Source of the DNA: Parabacteroides sp. PF5-6
Lineage (GTDB): Bacteria; Bacteroidota; Bacteroidia; Bacteroidales; Tannerellaceae
Direction of reading: 5' to 3'
Assembly (NCBI RefSeq): GCF_029504695.1
Contig: NZ_JAQFIN010000001.1
Span: forward strand, 372,001-436,000
DNA: 64,000 nt
Made by a program: the position numbers and the translations under genes
Notes under the pieces: generated by a model
Databases searched by the model: none
What the model was told of the DNA's origin: nothing
Seen by the model: only the letters and a program-made list of their open reading frames with translations
Part shown: positions 46,957 to 55,992 of the stretch, piece by piece
How positions within the stretch are numbered: position 1 is the first letter of the stretch
How the letters are laid out: each line of letters begins with the position of its first letter

Positions 46957-47072
46957 TTTTACTAAGAGGTACGTCATAATTTGCTAAGAGGTACCTCAAA
47001 ACAAATTATGAGGTACCTCAAAAATAATTATGAGGTACCTCTTAGCAAATTATGACGTACCTCTTAGCAAAA
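46957..47072. repeat. 22-bp-period array C2 (GAGGTACCTC) with 37-bp perfect inverted arms
   Basis: Five copies of GAGGTACCTC (two are GAGGTACGTC/GACGTACCTC) at exact 22-bp steps. The outer parts, 46962-46998 and 47031-47067, are perfect 37-bp reverse complements around a 32-base centre holding one more palindrome. It lies between the sigma factor 3' end and the nadE 5' end. It shares its core and linkers with C1 at 22.4 kb. Confidence 0.95.
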
Positions 47073-47080
47073 ACTCCCGG

Positions 47081-47146
47081 TAATCTCTTGAAAAAAAGAG
47101 GGTGATCTCTTGGAAAAAGAGGGTGATCTCTTGGAAAAAATGCCCG
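47081..47146. repeat. 22-bp-period array H (TGATCTCTTGGAAAAAGAGGG units)
   Basis: Three copies of a unit like TGATCTCTTGGAAAAAGAGGG at 21-22 bp steps, each with a CTCTT...AAGAG hairpin except the last. It begins 9 bp after array C2, with an unrelated sequence but the same period. Confidence 0.8.
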
Positions 47147-47153
47147 GATGGAG

Positions 47154-47186
47154 CCAAAAAAACTCCCCGATCAAGCGACCGGGGAG
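47154..47186 (-). terminator. Terminator of the ECF sigma factor gene
   Basis: On the minus strand, CTCCCCG...CGGGGAG with a 10-base loop is followed by TTTTTTTGG. It lies 48 bp downstream of the sigma factor stop codon. Confidence 0.8.
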
Positions 47187-47233
47187 CACAATCAAAAAAA
47201 TGTATATGAAGCGTATTTTACTTGTGGTGGATC

Positions 47234-47746
47234 TTAGTTGTAATAAAAGTCTTGCAGTTCGCCTTGCAGTTCCTGGCGAGCGGTAAAGATGCGGCTCTTG
47301 ACCGTTCCCATCGGGATGTCCAGCTTTTCGGCGATCTCGTTGTATTTGTATCCGCTGACGTACATGGCAAAGGGGATACGCATCTCTTCGTTCAAGCCTT
47401 CGATGGCTTTGTTGATTTCTTTGATATCACAGGTGCCTTCCGGAGAATCGAAACCGGAGTGATTGATCGTGTCTACATTGTATATATCGGTCCCTTTATC
47501 GACCATCGTCTGTATACGTACGACCTTGTGATAGTTGTTGATGAAAATGTTGCGCATCACGGTCAGTACCCAACCTTTGAAATTGGTATTGTCCGTAAAC
47601 TTGTCCTGATTGTCTAAAACCTTCAACGTGGTGTCTTGCAGTAAATCCTGTGCATCTTCGATATTCGCGGTTAATTGCATGGCAAAACACATCATGTTGT
47701 CCTGAAGTCCTAAAAGCTGAGTCTGAAATACATTCGTAGTGTTCAT
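47234..47746 (-). CDS. ECF-type RNA polymerase sigma factor
   Basis: A 170-residue sigma-70 family protein with only regions 2 and 4. Region 2 shows AQDLLQDTTLKVLDN and NFKGWVLTVMRNIFINNY; region 4 shows KYNEIAEKLDIPMGTVKSRIFTARQEL. No anti-sigma gene is adjacent, so it may be a free-standing regulator, as in several Bacteroidetes. It is followed by a strong terminator. Confidence 0.92.
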   Translation of the reverse strand: MNTTNVFQTQLLGLQDNMMCFAMQLTANIEDAQDLLQDTTLKVLDNQDKFTDNTNFKGWVLTVMRNIFINNYHKVVRIQTMVDKGTDIYNVDTINHSGFDSPEGTCDIKEINKAIEGLNEEMRIPFAMYVSGYKYNEIAEKLDIPMGTVKSRIFTARQELQGELQDFYYN

Positions 47747-48089
47747 AATAAATCCTTTAAAATCGCTGTTTAACTAATCTCAATATTTACCCTTAAACCG
47801 GTCTTTCGCGTCGACCGATATGCGAATGTACGTGGGGTGCCGGAAGTAGGGAAATTTTTTTTCATGAAAAAGTGAAGAAAAAGCTTCGATGAGTTGAATT
47901 TCCTGAAATCGGCAAGAAAGTGAACAGGATTTACAACCCGTACAAGTTGTGCTTTTTAATATCCTCAAGAAAGTGATTACATTTTTCAAGTTGGTTTGAA
48001 TATATTCTTATTTTTGTGGGGCATAGCCCGGCGGATCGAAAGTGGTCGGCCAGGCGAGCGACGCGAGTAAACCACTAATAATATAATGT
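47747..48089. other. Intergenic region between the sigma factor and aldo/keto reductase genes
   Basis: This divergent 343-bp gap is AT-rich. It holds a -7 box TATTTTTG (48009-48016) for the plus-strand gene. I see no RNA gene, repeat or convincing small gene in it. A 69-codon frame on the minus strand shows no protein character. Confidence 0.6.
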
Positions 48090-49277
48090 ATGGAAAAGAA
48101 AGGTGTAAACAGAAGAAACTTTCTCCGGATCTCTGCTACGGCAGGCGCCGGTGCGTTATTGATTCCCGGAGCTACGGCTTCGACCTTGAATAAAACGGTC
48201 ATGCCGGAAAAAACAAGTTTCCCCATGCGCACGTTGGGACGGACGGGTATCCAATTGCCCTTGTTGAGTATGGGCGTGATGCGTGCCGATAATCCGAATG
48301 TCGTGCGTGCGGCTTACAACGCAGGCCTGATCCATTTCGATACGGCGCATGGCTACGGCCGGGGAACGAATGAAACGATGTTGGGCAACTTCTTTAAGGA
48401 TAAACCGCGCGATAGCTTTCGGATCGCGACCAAATGCAAACCCACCTGGCCTTTGTCGGATCACTTCGAACAGGAGTTTACCGCTATGTTCGATTTGAGT
48501 CTGAACCGTTTACAGATGGATCATGTGGACTGGTTCTATGTGCACGACCTGAAAGACGGCGAACAGGTGAAGAATGAGCGTCTGCTCGAGGTGATCAAAA
48601 AGTTCAAGTCCGACGGCAAAACGAAATTCCTCGCTCTGTCCATGCATGCCAACAACCCGGAGGTGATCGATGCGGCAGTAGAGACCGGTGTCTACGATAT
48701 TATCCTGTTGAGTTATAACTTCAAGTTGGAAAATCTGACCGCTTTAGAAGCCTCTATCGAAAAAGCCGCTAAGGCGGGCATCGGATTTGTAGCGATGAAA
48801 ACGATGACCGGTGGGCGTGAAGATGCCGAAGGCAATAAGAAAGTCAATGCGCAGGCTTGTCTGAAGTGGGCCTGGCAGAACGAATATATCACAACGGCGA
48901 TCCCGGGATTTACCAATTTCGATGAACTGGACGAATGCCTGGCGGCTGTCGCCGATACGACCCTGACCGGCGGCGAGAAGGAATACCTGGCTGCACTCTG
49001 TCAGCAGGAAGGACTCTACTGCCAGCAATGCGGGAAGTGCCTCGACCAGTGTCCGGAGAAACTGCCGATCCCCGATCTTATGCGCGCCTATATGTATGCG
49101 TACGGCTATAAGTATGCCCAGCTGTCGAAAGAAACGCTGGAAGAGCTGAATCTGCCCGAAGATATTTGCGCCAATTGTGAGAGTTGCCAAGTGCGTTGTC
49201 CTTCCGGCTTTAATGTCGGGCGTAAGATCGCCGCGATCGCTCCGGTACGAACGATGCCGACTGAGTTCTTATCTTAA
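48090..49277 (+). CDS. Tat-exported aldo/keto reductase with a C-terminal 4Fe-4S domain
   Basis: A 395-residue protein with a Tat signal (NRRNFLRISATAGAGALLIPG). The AKR barrel shows LPLLSMGVMRADN, FDTAHGYGRG and LDHVDWFYVHDLKD-like segments. A two-cluster ferredoxin part follows: CQQCGKCLDQCPEKLPIP and CANCESCQVRCPSGFNV. The fused Fe-S domain suggests electron transfer instead of NADPH use. The substrate is unknown. It is followed 10 bp later by a DUF6599 gene. Confidence 0.88.
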   Translation: MEKKGVNRRNFLRISATAGAGALLIPGATASTLNKTVMPEKTSFPMRTLGRTGIQLPLLSMGVMRADNPNVVRAAYNAGLIHFDTAHGYGRGTNETMLGNFFKDKPRDSFRIATKCKPTWPLSDHFEQEFTAMFDLSLNRLQMDHVDWFYVHDLKDGEQVKNERLLEVIKKFKSDGKTKFLALSMHANNPEVIDAAVETGVYDIILLSYNFKLENLTALEASIEKAAKAGIGFVAMKTMTGGREDAEGNKKVNAQACLKWAWQNEYITTAIPGFTNFDELDECLAAVADTTLTGGEKEYLAALCQQEGLYCQQCGKCLDQCPEKLPIPDLMRAYMYAYGYKYAQLSKETLEELNLPEDICANCESCQVRCPSGFNVGRKIAAIAPVRTMPTEFLS

Positions 49278-49287
49278 TCTTCAGTAC

Positions 49288-50148
49288 ATGAAACAGCTAA
49301 AATATATCTGCCTGTTGGCTTTCTGCGTTTGCGGACTGAATGGAACGGCACAGACGCCGGAACAGTTGAAAGCCTGGCTGCCGCCGGTCGAAGGATGGAC
49401 GATCACCGAAGAGATCGAAGTATTTAATCCCGACAACCTCTTCGACCGCATCAATGGCGCGGCACCCCTGTTTCTCGAAAACAACTTCCGGGAGATGACC
49501 AGCCTGGAGTATGTCGACGGCGACGACTATATCACCATCCAGGCCTACCGCCATGCGACGCCCGAGGATGCGTTCGGTATGTATTCGGTTGAACGTACGC
49601 CCGAACTGCCTAATTACCCGGTCGGGGGAGAGGCGCAGGGCGATGAGGTCAGCTTTTTCTTTTTTGCCGGGAACATCTATATAAAGATGTGGGGCACGTC
49701 GGAAGGAGATCTGGGCGATGTGTTGGTACGCATTGCCAAAGGACTGGCCGACAAGATCGATCCGGAAGCGACTTATCCGCCGCTGGTTGCCGCCTTTCCC
49801 AAAGAAGGGAAAAAGGACTATTCGGAAGCCTATATCACTGCCAATTATATCGGACATGAATTCCTGCGCAATGTCTACCTGGCGCGTTACGAGAAGGACG
49901 GCAAACCTTTCCAGCTTTTTCTGATCGATGCCGGCACGCCGGAGAACGCCCGGGAGGTATTGATTAAGTATTATGCGTTCGCCCGTCAGGAGGTGGAGAT
50001 CCGGCAAGGGCAACAAGTGGTTGCCGATCGCTACAATGGCGATATTCCTATCCTGTGGCAAGACCGTTACCTGTTGGGTGTCTTCTCGGAGAACGGCGAT
50101 GCGACCGACTTTGCGGATTTGTTGCTGGCTATGGCCGAGAAGCTATAG
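49288..50148 (+). CDS. DUF6599-type exported protein
   Basis: A 286-residue protein with a signal peptide (LKYICLLAFCVCGLNGTAQ). The rest matches the DUF6599 pattern: WLPPVEGWTITEEIEVFNPDNLFDRINGAAPLFLENNFREM, then YVDGDDYITIQAYRHATPEDAFGMY. The function is unknown. It is in the same operon as the Fe-S aldo/keto reductase, so a joint role is likely. The start at MKQLKYI gives the signal peptide. The 3' end overlaps the convergent oxidoreductase gene by 20 bp. Confidence 0.78.
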   Translation: MKQLKYICLLAFCVCGLNGTAQTPEQLKAWLPPVEGWTITEEIEVFNPDNLFDRINGAAPLFLENNFREMTSLEYVDGDDYITIQAYRHATPEDAFGMYSVERTPELPNYPVGGEAQGDEVSFFFFAGNIYIKMWGTSEGDLGDVLVRIAKGLADKIDPEATYPPLVAAFPKEGKKDYSEAYITANYIGHEFLRNVYLARYEKDGKPFQLFLIDAGTPENAREVLIKYYAFARQEVEIRQGQQVVADRYNGDIPILWQDRYLLGVFSENGDATDFADLLLAMAEKL

Positions 50149-51178
50149 CAATTTCTCTCCCACTGCAACTACTCTCGAAAGCCGCCTCAATAATACGAAT
50201 AACCGTCAACACAGCCGCCGCATCGGTCTGTGGCTTGACGCCCCGGGTGAGGGCATGGTGGATGTCGTCGTAGAAAGCCATGTAGTTTCCGGGCAAGGTC
50301 TCGACTTTACCCCGGTAATGCAAGCCTTGGATATCGGTATTCAACGTGCCCCATTCCGTTTCCGGCTCTTTTCCCCACTGCGCACCGGAAGGGATTGCGC
50401 CGGCTTTCAATAGTTCCTCCTGCGGATCGAGTCCGTATTTGATAAAGGAGCCTTCCGTGCCGTTAATCGAATAACGTGGGATTTCTTCGCGCATCAGGTA
50501 GCCGGCGCGCAGGGTTACTTTCACCTTCGGATAGATCAGTTTGATGAAATAATAATCATCGACTTCGCTCCGGTCGCGCAACCGGTCGATATCGGCGTAG
50601 ACAGCCTGGGGCTTTCCGAAAAGAACTACCGCCTGGTCGATCATGTGTGAGCCCAGGTTGAAGGTTAGCCCGACCTGTCCGTCCGCCCGTTCTTTCCAGG
50701 TGCCCGGTTGGATAAACTTTCGGAAGCGCTGATAGGTCGACTGAAATTCAACCACCCGGCCTAAGACGCCCGATTCGATGATTCGCTGTACCGTCAGGAA
50801 ATCCCCGTCCCAACGCCGGTTCTGGTAGACCGCCAGCAATAAGCCTTTCTTTTGCGCCAGCTCAACCAGTTCTTCTCCTTCTGTTGCTTTGAAAACAAAC
50901 GGTTTCTCAACCACTACGTGTTTGCCGGCCGACAAGGCTTTTTTGACATAGTCGTAATGTGTCACGTCCGGTGTGTTGACAATCACCAGTTGGATCTCGT
51001 CTATCCGGAGAAGCTCGTCGAACGAACGCACAATATTAACTGAAGGATAACGCTTGCGCGCCAGGTCTTTGGAACGTTCAACGATCGTATGCAGTTGAAA
51101 GCCCGGATGAGTATCCAGAAAGGGAGCATGAAAGACTGAGCCTGACATGCCGTAAGAAGCTAAGCCGGTGATGATCAT
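50129..51178 (-). CDS. Cytoplasmic Gfo/Idh/MocA oxidoreductase
   Basis: A 349-residue NAD(P)-dependent oxidoreductase without a signal peptide. The start MIITGLASYGMSGSVFHAPFL, EKPFVFKATEGEEL, QNRRWDGDFLTVQRII and FNLGSHMIDQAVVLFG are typical of this family. Substrates are sugars, inositols or their derivatives. Its ATG overlaps the stop of the upstream esterase gene as ATGA, so the two are translated together. Confidence 0.9.
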   Translation of the reverse strand: MIITGLASYGMSGSVFHAPFLDTHPGFQLHTIVERSKDLARKRYPSVNIVRSFDELLRIDEIQLVIVNTPDVTHYDYVKKALSAGKHVVVEKPFVFKATEGEELVELAQKKGLLLAVYQNRRWDGDFLTVQRIIESGVLGRVVEFQSTYQRFRKFIQPGTWKERADGQVGLTFNLGSHMIDQAVVLFGKPQAVYADIDRLRDRSEVDDYYFIKLIYPKVKVTLRAGYLMREEIPRYSINGTEGSFIKYGLDPQEELLKAGAIPSGAQWGKEPETEWGTLNTDIQGLHYRGKVETLPGNYMAFYDDIHHALTRGVKPQTDAAAVLTVIRIIEAAFESSCSGREIAIASRP

Positions 51179-51972
51179 GGTAATTTCTTTAGAAAAAACA
51201 AAATCTGATAATCCATCGAATTCTTCCAGTACTCGCCGTTATGCCCGCCGGGGCGTACCAGGTAATCGTGGCTGATGCCTTTGTCGAGTAGCTTCTGATG
51301 GAAGTTGTTGTTGACTTCGAAGAAGAAATCGTCGGTTCCGCAATCGATGATCAATGCCAGGTCGCCGTCTTTGATCCGGTCGATCTGATTGATCACCGTA
51401 TGGCTTTCCCAAAGCTGGGGATTCTCGGCCATCGTGCCCAACTGTTTATTCATCTCCCAGTTCTGGGGGAAAGGACGGATATCGACTCCGCCGCTGGTGC
51501 TTCCGGCCGCGCCGAAGGTCTCCGTATGACGGAAAGCAATCCATAAGGCGCCGTGCCCGCCCATACTCAAGCCGGTGATGGCGCGTGCCTTTCGGTCTTT
51601 CCGGGTGGGATAGTTCGTGTCGATATACGACACCAGTTCGTTGGCGACAAAGGTCTCATAACGATAAGCCGGATCTTTCGGACTGTCCCAGTACCAACTG
51701 TTCTTGCCGTCGGGACAAACAAAGATCAGGTTGTGGCGGTCGGCGATGGCGGCCAACTCGGGCTTGAGCTCTATCCAGCTTTTTGCATTTCCGCTATAGC
51801 CGTGCAACAGGTAGATGACCGCGCTCGGCGTATCACTCTTCTCTGGCGTGATCACAACGGTCTGTACGTTCTTTTTCATGGCGTTGCTGTAGACTTCGAC
51901 CGTAGAGACCGTAGCCGCCCGGACGGAAAGCGAGAGAAAGAGTAAGAAAAGAAAGACATTTAGCTTTTTCAT
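51175..51972 (-). CDS. Secreted esterase (esterase D / feruloyl esterase-like fold)
   Basis: A 265-residue alpha/beta hydrolase with a signal peptide (LFLLFLSLSVRA). The nucleophile is Ser in GLSMGGHGALW, the acid lies near IIDCGTDDFF and the His in RPGGHNGEYW. This fits the putative esterase family that removes acyl groups from sugars or hemicellulose. It lies 21 bp after the PQQ-propeller gene and overlaps the oxidoreductase gene by 4 bp, so three genes form one operon. Confidence 0.88.
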   Translation of the reverse strand: MKKLNVFLFLLFLSLSVRAATVSTVEVYSNAMKKNVQTVVITPEKSDTPSAVIYLLHGYSGNAKSWIELKPELAAIADRHNLIFVCPDGKNSWYWDSPKDPAYRYETFVANELVSYIDTNYPTRKDRKARAITGLSMGGHGALWIAFRHTETFGAAGSTSGGVDIRPFPQNWEMNKQLGTMAENPQLWESHTVINQIDRIKDGDLALIIDCGTDDFFFEVNNNFHQKLLDKGISHDYLVRPGGHNGEYWKNSMDYQILFFLKKLP

Positions 51973-51993
51973 ATAACTATACTTTAATGGTGA

Positions 51994-53487
51994 TTAACGT
52001 TTGGTGGTGAACGCGTACACATTCCCGCCGAAGTCGACGGCGATCAATGCGTTTCCGGAGATCGCGACCGAAGCCAAAACCGGAGCGCCTGTCGGGTGTT
52101 GCCAGACCTGTTGGCCGGAGTCTTTGTCGACGCCGTAGAGGTTACCGTCGGAAGCACCGAAATAGATGGTGTTGCCCGAGAGTACGGGACTGGTCTCTAT
52201 GGCTTGGGGAACAGCAAACTGCCATTCGACATCCAATGTCTCCCGGTCGACAGCAACGAGTCCGTTATCGGCCGAGCCAAAGACTATCAGGCGGTCGGTC
52301 AAGAGTGGGGTAGAGGTGACCGACAGGTCGAAAGGATAGGTTCGGCGCACGATGATCAGACCCGTTGCCGCGTCGATGATAAAGAGCGACTGGGCGGAGG
52401 TGACATAGAGCAGTCCGCCATGCAGGGCAGGGGAGGCGGCGCGTTGGGTGATCCCGTTGCGGTCGAGATGCCATTTCAGTTCGCCGGTGGTCGCGTCGTT
52501 ACCGTATAAGCCCAGGCCTTGTGCCGAACCGATCAATCGGTTGGCGCCGACGGTCAGTGTCGCCGCGGTAGCCTCTCCCTGCGACCAGGCGGTGTTTTCC
52601 CAGAGTACCTTTCCGTTGCGGGCGTTCAATGCACAAAGCCCGGTGCCCGTTCCGGCATAGAGCACGCCGTTGGCGATGGCCAGGCCGTCGGTCAGTGGCG
52701 AGTGGTCGCTGACGTGCAGTTGTGTGCCCCATTTGAGGCTGCCGTCGACCGTTTTGATCGCGTGCAGGCTGCCGTCGACCGTCTGGGCGTAGACCGCGCT
52801 GTCTTCCACAACGATCGTATTCTTTACCGAATGGATCACCGGGTATTTCCAGCGCAGGTTGCCGGTCTGGCTGTCTAAGGCGTAGAGATAAGCTTTGCTT
52901 TTGCGTCCCTGATCGATCGAAGCGAGATAGATTCTTCCTTGGTGCACGACCGGCGAAGTGCGTTCGATCAGGGCACCGATATTGACGGTCCAGGCCATTT
53001 GCAGTGGCGGATCGACAGCCGAAACGCTGCGGCCCGTATGTGAGGCGTTGCCGGCGAGGTTGTCCCAGTTCTCCCGCAGGTCGACCAGATCAGCCCGGGC
53101 ATGGTAGGTGAAGCTGACTTCTTTCTCTATTCTTTCCCCGTTGCTGAAGACGGCAGTAGCCTTGATCCGAACAGTCTTGCCGACCGGACGGTTCGGCAGA
53201 TGGATCATGTCTTTCCAACTCCAGTCGGTCGCCTGCGTCAAGCGACGGCCGGTGAAGAGTTTCTTTCCGTCCACAAAGCAGGAATAAGTCATTTGCCGGA
53301 CAGGGGATTCGGGATGATAGGCATTGACGGTCACGGGAATCGCCCCGGAGATCAAAACCGGAAAGCCATCAGGCCCGGGCGAGGCAATTTCTATTTGTTT
53401 GTTGTTCCCTTTATTCTCAAATGCTGCCGCATCCACCCCGTTTGATAAACCGGTTAACACGAACAAGAGCAGAATATATCTTTTCAT
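51994..53487 (-). CDS. Exported PQQ-like beta-propeller protein
   Basis: A 497-residue protein with a signal peptide (ILLLFVLTGLSNGVDAA), an N-terminal Ig-like domain of about 120 residues (VLISGAIPVTVNAYHPESPVRQMTYSCFVDG) and a propeller with repeated blade motifs such as YLYALDSQTGNLRWKYP, LCALNARNGKVLWE and GNLYGVDKDSGQQVWQ. It resembles PQQ-repeat and BamB-like proteins but has no lipobox. The Ig-like part resembles the tail of some calcineurin-type phosphoesterases, so it may be a split relative. The function is unknown. CAAAACTA (-7 box) lies at 53512-53519. Confidence 0.8.
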   Translation of the reverse strand: MKRYILLLFVLTGLSNGVDAAAFENKGNNKQIEIASPGPDGFPVLISGAIPVTVNAYHPESPVRQMTYSCFVDGKKLFTGRRLTQATDWSWKDMIHLPNRPVGKTVRIKATAVFSNGERIEKEVSFTYHARADLVDLRENWDNLAGNASHTGRSVSAVDPPLQMAWTVNIGALIERTSPVVHQGRIYLASIDQGRKSKAYLYALDSQTGNLRWKYPVIHSVKNTIVVEDSAVYAQTVDGSLHAIKTVDGSLKWGTQLHVSDHSPLTDGLAIANGVLYAGTGTGLCALNARNGKVLWENTAWSQGEATAATLTVGANRLIGSAQGLGLYGNDATTGELKWHLDRNGITQRAASPALHGGLLYVTSAQSLFIIDAATGLIIVRRTYPFDLSVTSTPLLTDRLIVFGSADNGLVAVDRETLDVEWQFAVPQAIETSPVLSGNTIYFGASDGNLYGVDKDSGQQVWQHPTGAPVLASVAISGNALIAVDFGGNVYAFTTKR

Positions 53488-53532
53488 ATTGTATTTTTAC
53501 TGAAGAAAATACAAAACTACAAAAAAATGCCC

Positions 53533-53540
53533 TATATTTG
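53533..53540 (+). promoter_or_regulatory. -7 box TATATTTG of the Tat oxidoreductase gene
   Basis: TATATTTG fits the Bacteroides -7 element. The start codon lies 96 bp downstream, so the leader is long. A T-rich stretch (GGGGTTTTTTG) lies in between. It is close to the opposing -7 box of the propeller gene. Confidence 0.5.
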
Positions 53541-53635
53541 GTTCCAATTCTTTAGCGTATGAACTTCTGCTATCTTTAGCGGGGTTTTTTGTGTATGAAT
53601 AATAATTAAATGTAGTTTTATTAAAATCTAAGATT

Positions 53636-55108
53636 ATGACAAACATCTCAAGAAGATCTTTCCTCAAAAGAGGAACTGCTGCAGCTGCGGCATTGACAAT
53701 CGTCCCAAGTTCTATTCTCGGTAAAAGCCATGGTTATACGGCTCCGACTGACAAGCTGAATATCGCCGGTATTGGTATCGGTGGTAGAGGTGCGGGCGTA
53801 CTGCGTGGCATGGAAACGGAAAACCTGGTAGCTATGTGCGACGTCGACTGGAAATACGCTAAGCCGGTCTTCGACAAATACGCGCAAGCGAAAAAGTATT
53901 GGGACTATCGTAAGCTGTTCGACGAAATGGGTGACTCTATCGACGGTGTAATGGTAGCTACGGCCGACCATACGCACGCGATCATCGCGGCACAGGCTAT
54001 GTCTATGGGCAAGCACGTGTATTGCGAGAAACCGTTGACGCACTCGGTGTATGAATCTCGTTTGTTGACCAAATTGGCAGCCAAACACAAAGTGGCTACA
54101 CAGATGGGTAACCAGGGATCATCGGCAGAAGGTGTAAACCTGATGTGCGAATGGATCTGGAACGGTGAGATCGGTGAGATCACGAAAGTAGAAGCATTCA
54201 CCGACCGTCCGATCTGGCCGCAAGGTCTGATGACTCCGGAGAAAGCCGATAAGATTCCTAACACATTGAATTGGGATCTGTTTACCGGTCCGGCAGAAAT
54301 GCGTCCGTTCAGCAACCTTTACCACGCTTGGAACTGGCGCGGCTGGTGGGCGTATGGTACTGGAGCATTGGGCGATATGGCTTGTCATATCCTGCATCCG
54401 GTATTCAAATCGTTGAAACTGGGTTATCCGACCCGCGTTCAGGGTTCTTCTACCCTGTTATTGAGAGACTGCGCACCGCAGGCACAGCATGTGAAGCTGG
54501 TATTCCCCGCTCGCGACAATATGCCGAAGGTAGCTATGCCCGAAGTGGAAGTACATTGGTATGACGGCGGACTGACTCCGGATCGTCCTTGTGGCTTCCC
54601 CGATGGAAAGAGCATGAATGTGCAGGGTGGGGGTGTGATCTTCCACGGAACGAAAGATACCTTATTCTGCGGATGCTACGGAGCAGAGCCTTGGTTACTC
54701 TCCGGCCGCGTACCCAATACGACAAAAACCGAACGCCGCATCGAAGGCCGTAGCGGACATCAGCAAGACTGGATCCGTGCCGCTAAAGAAAACGCTTCCA
54801 ACCGCGTGTTGACGAAGTCAGACTTCTCCGAAGCCGGTCCGTTCAATGAAATGGTGGTTATGGGTGTATTGGCTGTTCGTCTGCAAGCGTTGAATAAAGA
54901 ACTGTTGTGGGATGGACCGAATATGCGTTTCACCAATATCAACGACAACGAAGAGTTCAAGATCGTGATCAAAGACGGCTTTACGATCAAAGACGGACAT
55001 CCTTCCTTCAAGAAAGATATGACCGATCCGATCAATGCCAAAGCATTTGCCGAAGAGCTGATCAAGCATAACTATCGCGAAGGCTGGAACCTGACAGCCA
55101 TGCCGTAA
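53636..55108 (+). CDS. Tat-exported Gfo/Idh/MocA oxidoreductase
   Basis: A 490-residue exported oxidoreductase. The Tat signal is ISRRSFLKRGTAAAAALTIVPSS. The nucleotide site GIGIGGRGAGVL, CEKPLTHSVYESRLLTKLA, NQGSSAEGVNLMCEWIWNGEIG and GTGALGDMACHILHP follow. It is longer than its relative at 38 kb and belongs to the group with a C-terminal bacterial-type extension. A role in glycoside oxidation to 3-keto sugars is likely from the family, but no DUF1080 gene is adjacent. Confidence 0.9.
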   Translation: MTNISRRSFLKRGTAAAAALTIVPSSILGKSHGYTAPTDKLNIAGIGIGGRGAGVLRGMETENLVAMCDVDWKYAKPVFDKYAQAKKYWDYRKLFDEMGDSIDGVMVATADHTHAIIAAQAMSMGKHVYCEKPLTHSVYESRLLTKLAAKHKVATQMGNQGSSAEGVNLMCEWIWNGEIGEITKVEAFTDRPIWPQGLMTPEKADKIPNTLNWDLFTGPAEMRPFSNLYHAWNWRGWWAYGTGALGDMACHILHPVFKSLKLGYPTRVQGSSTLLLRDCAPQAQHVKLVFPARDNMPKVAMPEVEVHWYDGGLTPDRPCGFPDGKSMNVQGGGVIFHGTKDTLFCGCYGAEPWLLSGRVPNTTKTERRIEGRSGHQQDWIRAAKENASNRVLTKSDFSEAGPFNEMVVMGVLAVRLQALNKELLWDGPNMRFTNINDNEEFKIVIKDGFTIKDGHPSFKKDMTDPINAKAFAEELIKHNYREGWNLTAMP

Positions 55109-55130
55109 GTCGCTACCGATAGAATAAATC

Positions 55131-55168
55131 AAAAGAGGCCGCCCGGGTAATCCGGGCGGCCTTTCTTA
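55131..55168. terminator. Bidirectional terminator between the oxidoreductase and upp genes
   Basis: A very GC-rich stem, GGCCGCCCGG against CCGGGCGGCC, with a 5-base loop. It has TTTCTT on the plus side and CTCTTTTG on the minus side, and lies between convergent genes. Confidence 0.85.
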
Positions 55169-55214
55169 TCTGTACTTTAGTCTGCGTTATCTGCGTACTC
55201 TATGGATTTCTCTG

Positions 55215-55868
55215 TTATTCTTTCGCCCCATAGGAGAGGTCGCCGGCGTCGCCCAGACCGGGAACAATATAGGCATGCTCGTCGAGCTCGTTGTCTAAGG
55301 CGGCTACCCAGACGGTCACATCGAGATCGGGGAATTTCTCCTGCAGGTAAGACAGAGCCTGGCGGCTGGCAATGATCGAAGCCATATGTACTTTCTGAGG
55401 CATTCCTTTCGACAGAAGCGCCTGGTAGGCCAGTTCCATCGAGCTGCCGGTGGCCAGCATCGGGTCGGTGATCAATAAGGTCTTCCCGTCGAGCAGGGGA
55501 GAGGCGATATATTCGATATGGATATCGAAGTTCAACCGGTCTTTGTATTTGCGGTAAGCCGAAACGAACGCGTTCTCGGCATTGTCCATATAACTCAGAA
55601 AGCCCTGGTGGAAAGGCAGACCGGCACGCAGGATCGTGGCCAATACCACGCGATCGGTATAGAGCGACATCGGGGCGATGCCCAATGGCGACTGGATGTT
55701 TTTTTCTTCGTACGTGAATGTTTGGCTGATCTCGTAAGCCATGATCTCGCCGATCCGTTCCACATTGCGGCGGAAACGCATACTGTCGCGCTGTATCGTC
55801 ACGTCGCGCAGTTCGGACACAAACCGGTTCAGGATAGAATGGGTGTCGCTTAAGTTAATTATTTTCAT
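55215..55868 (-). CDS. upp: Uracil phosphoribosyltransferase
   Basis: Salvages uracil to UMP using PRPP. The product has 217 residues from MKIINLSDTHSILNRF. The PRPP loop reads LLITDPMLATGSSMELAYQAL, and the uracil site near the C-terminus is YIVPGLGDAGDLSYG. The start is placed after a consensus promoter; upstream ATGs in frame lie within or before the promoter. It stands alone. Confidence 0.95.
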   Translation of the reverse strand: MKIINLSDTHSILNRFVSELRDVTIQRDSMRFRRNVERIGEIMAYEISQTFTYEEKNIQSPLGIAPMSLYTDRVVLATILRAGLPFHQGFLSYMDNAENAFVSAYRKYKDRLNFDIHIEYIASPLLDGKTLLITDPMLATGSSMELAYQALLSKGMPQKVHMASIIASRQALSYLQEKFPDLDVTVWVAALDNELDEHAYIVPGLGDAGDLSYGAKE

Positions 55869-55886
55869 TTGCGTTTGTTTTGGCAT

Positions 55887-55917
55887 CAAAAGTAATGAAT
55901 AGAAAAGTATTGACAAA
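55887..55917 (-). promoter_or_regulatory. upp promoter (TTTG-N19-TACTTTTG)
   Basis: On the minus strand, TTTG at 55914-55917 and TACTTTTG at 55887-55894 are exactly 19 bp apart, a full consensus match. This fixes the upp start at 55868. Confidence 0.82.
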
Positions 55918-55992
55918 ATTATTTCCGGTACGTTCTTCAGCCGGAGAGAAGCGGAAATGACTATATTTGTGGGACATTAAAACCCCAAAGTC

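Noticed and set aside
47780-47989. 69-codon minus-strand frame with several Cys residues (TCTGCKSCSLSC)
   Set aside because: It looks Fe-S-like at first, but it is AT-rich, lies in the promoter region of the sigma factor, and has no convincing start or coding character.
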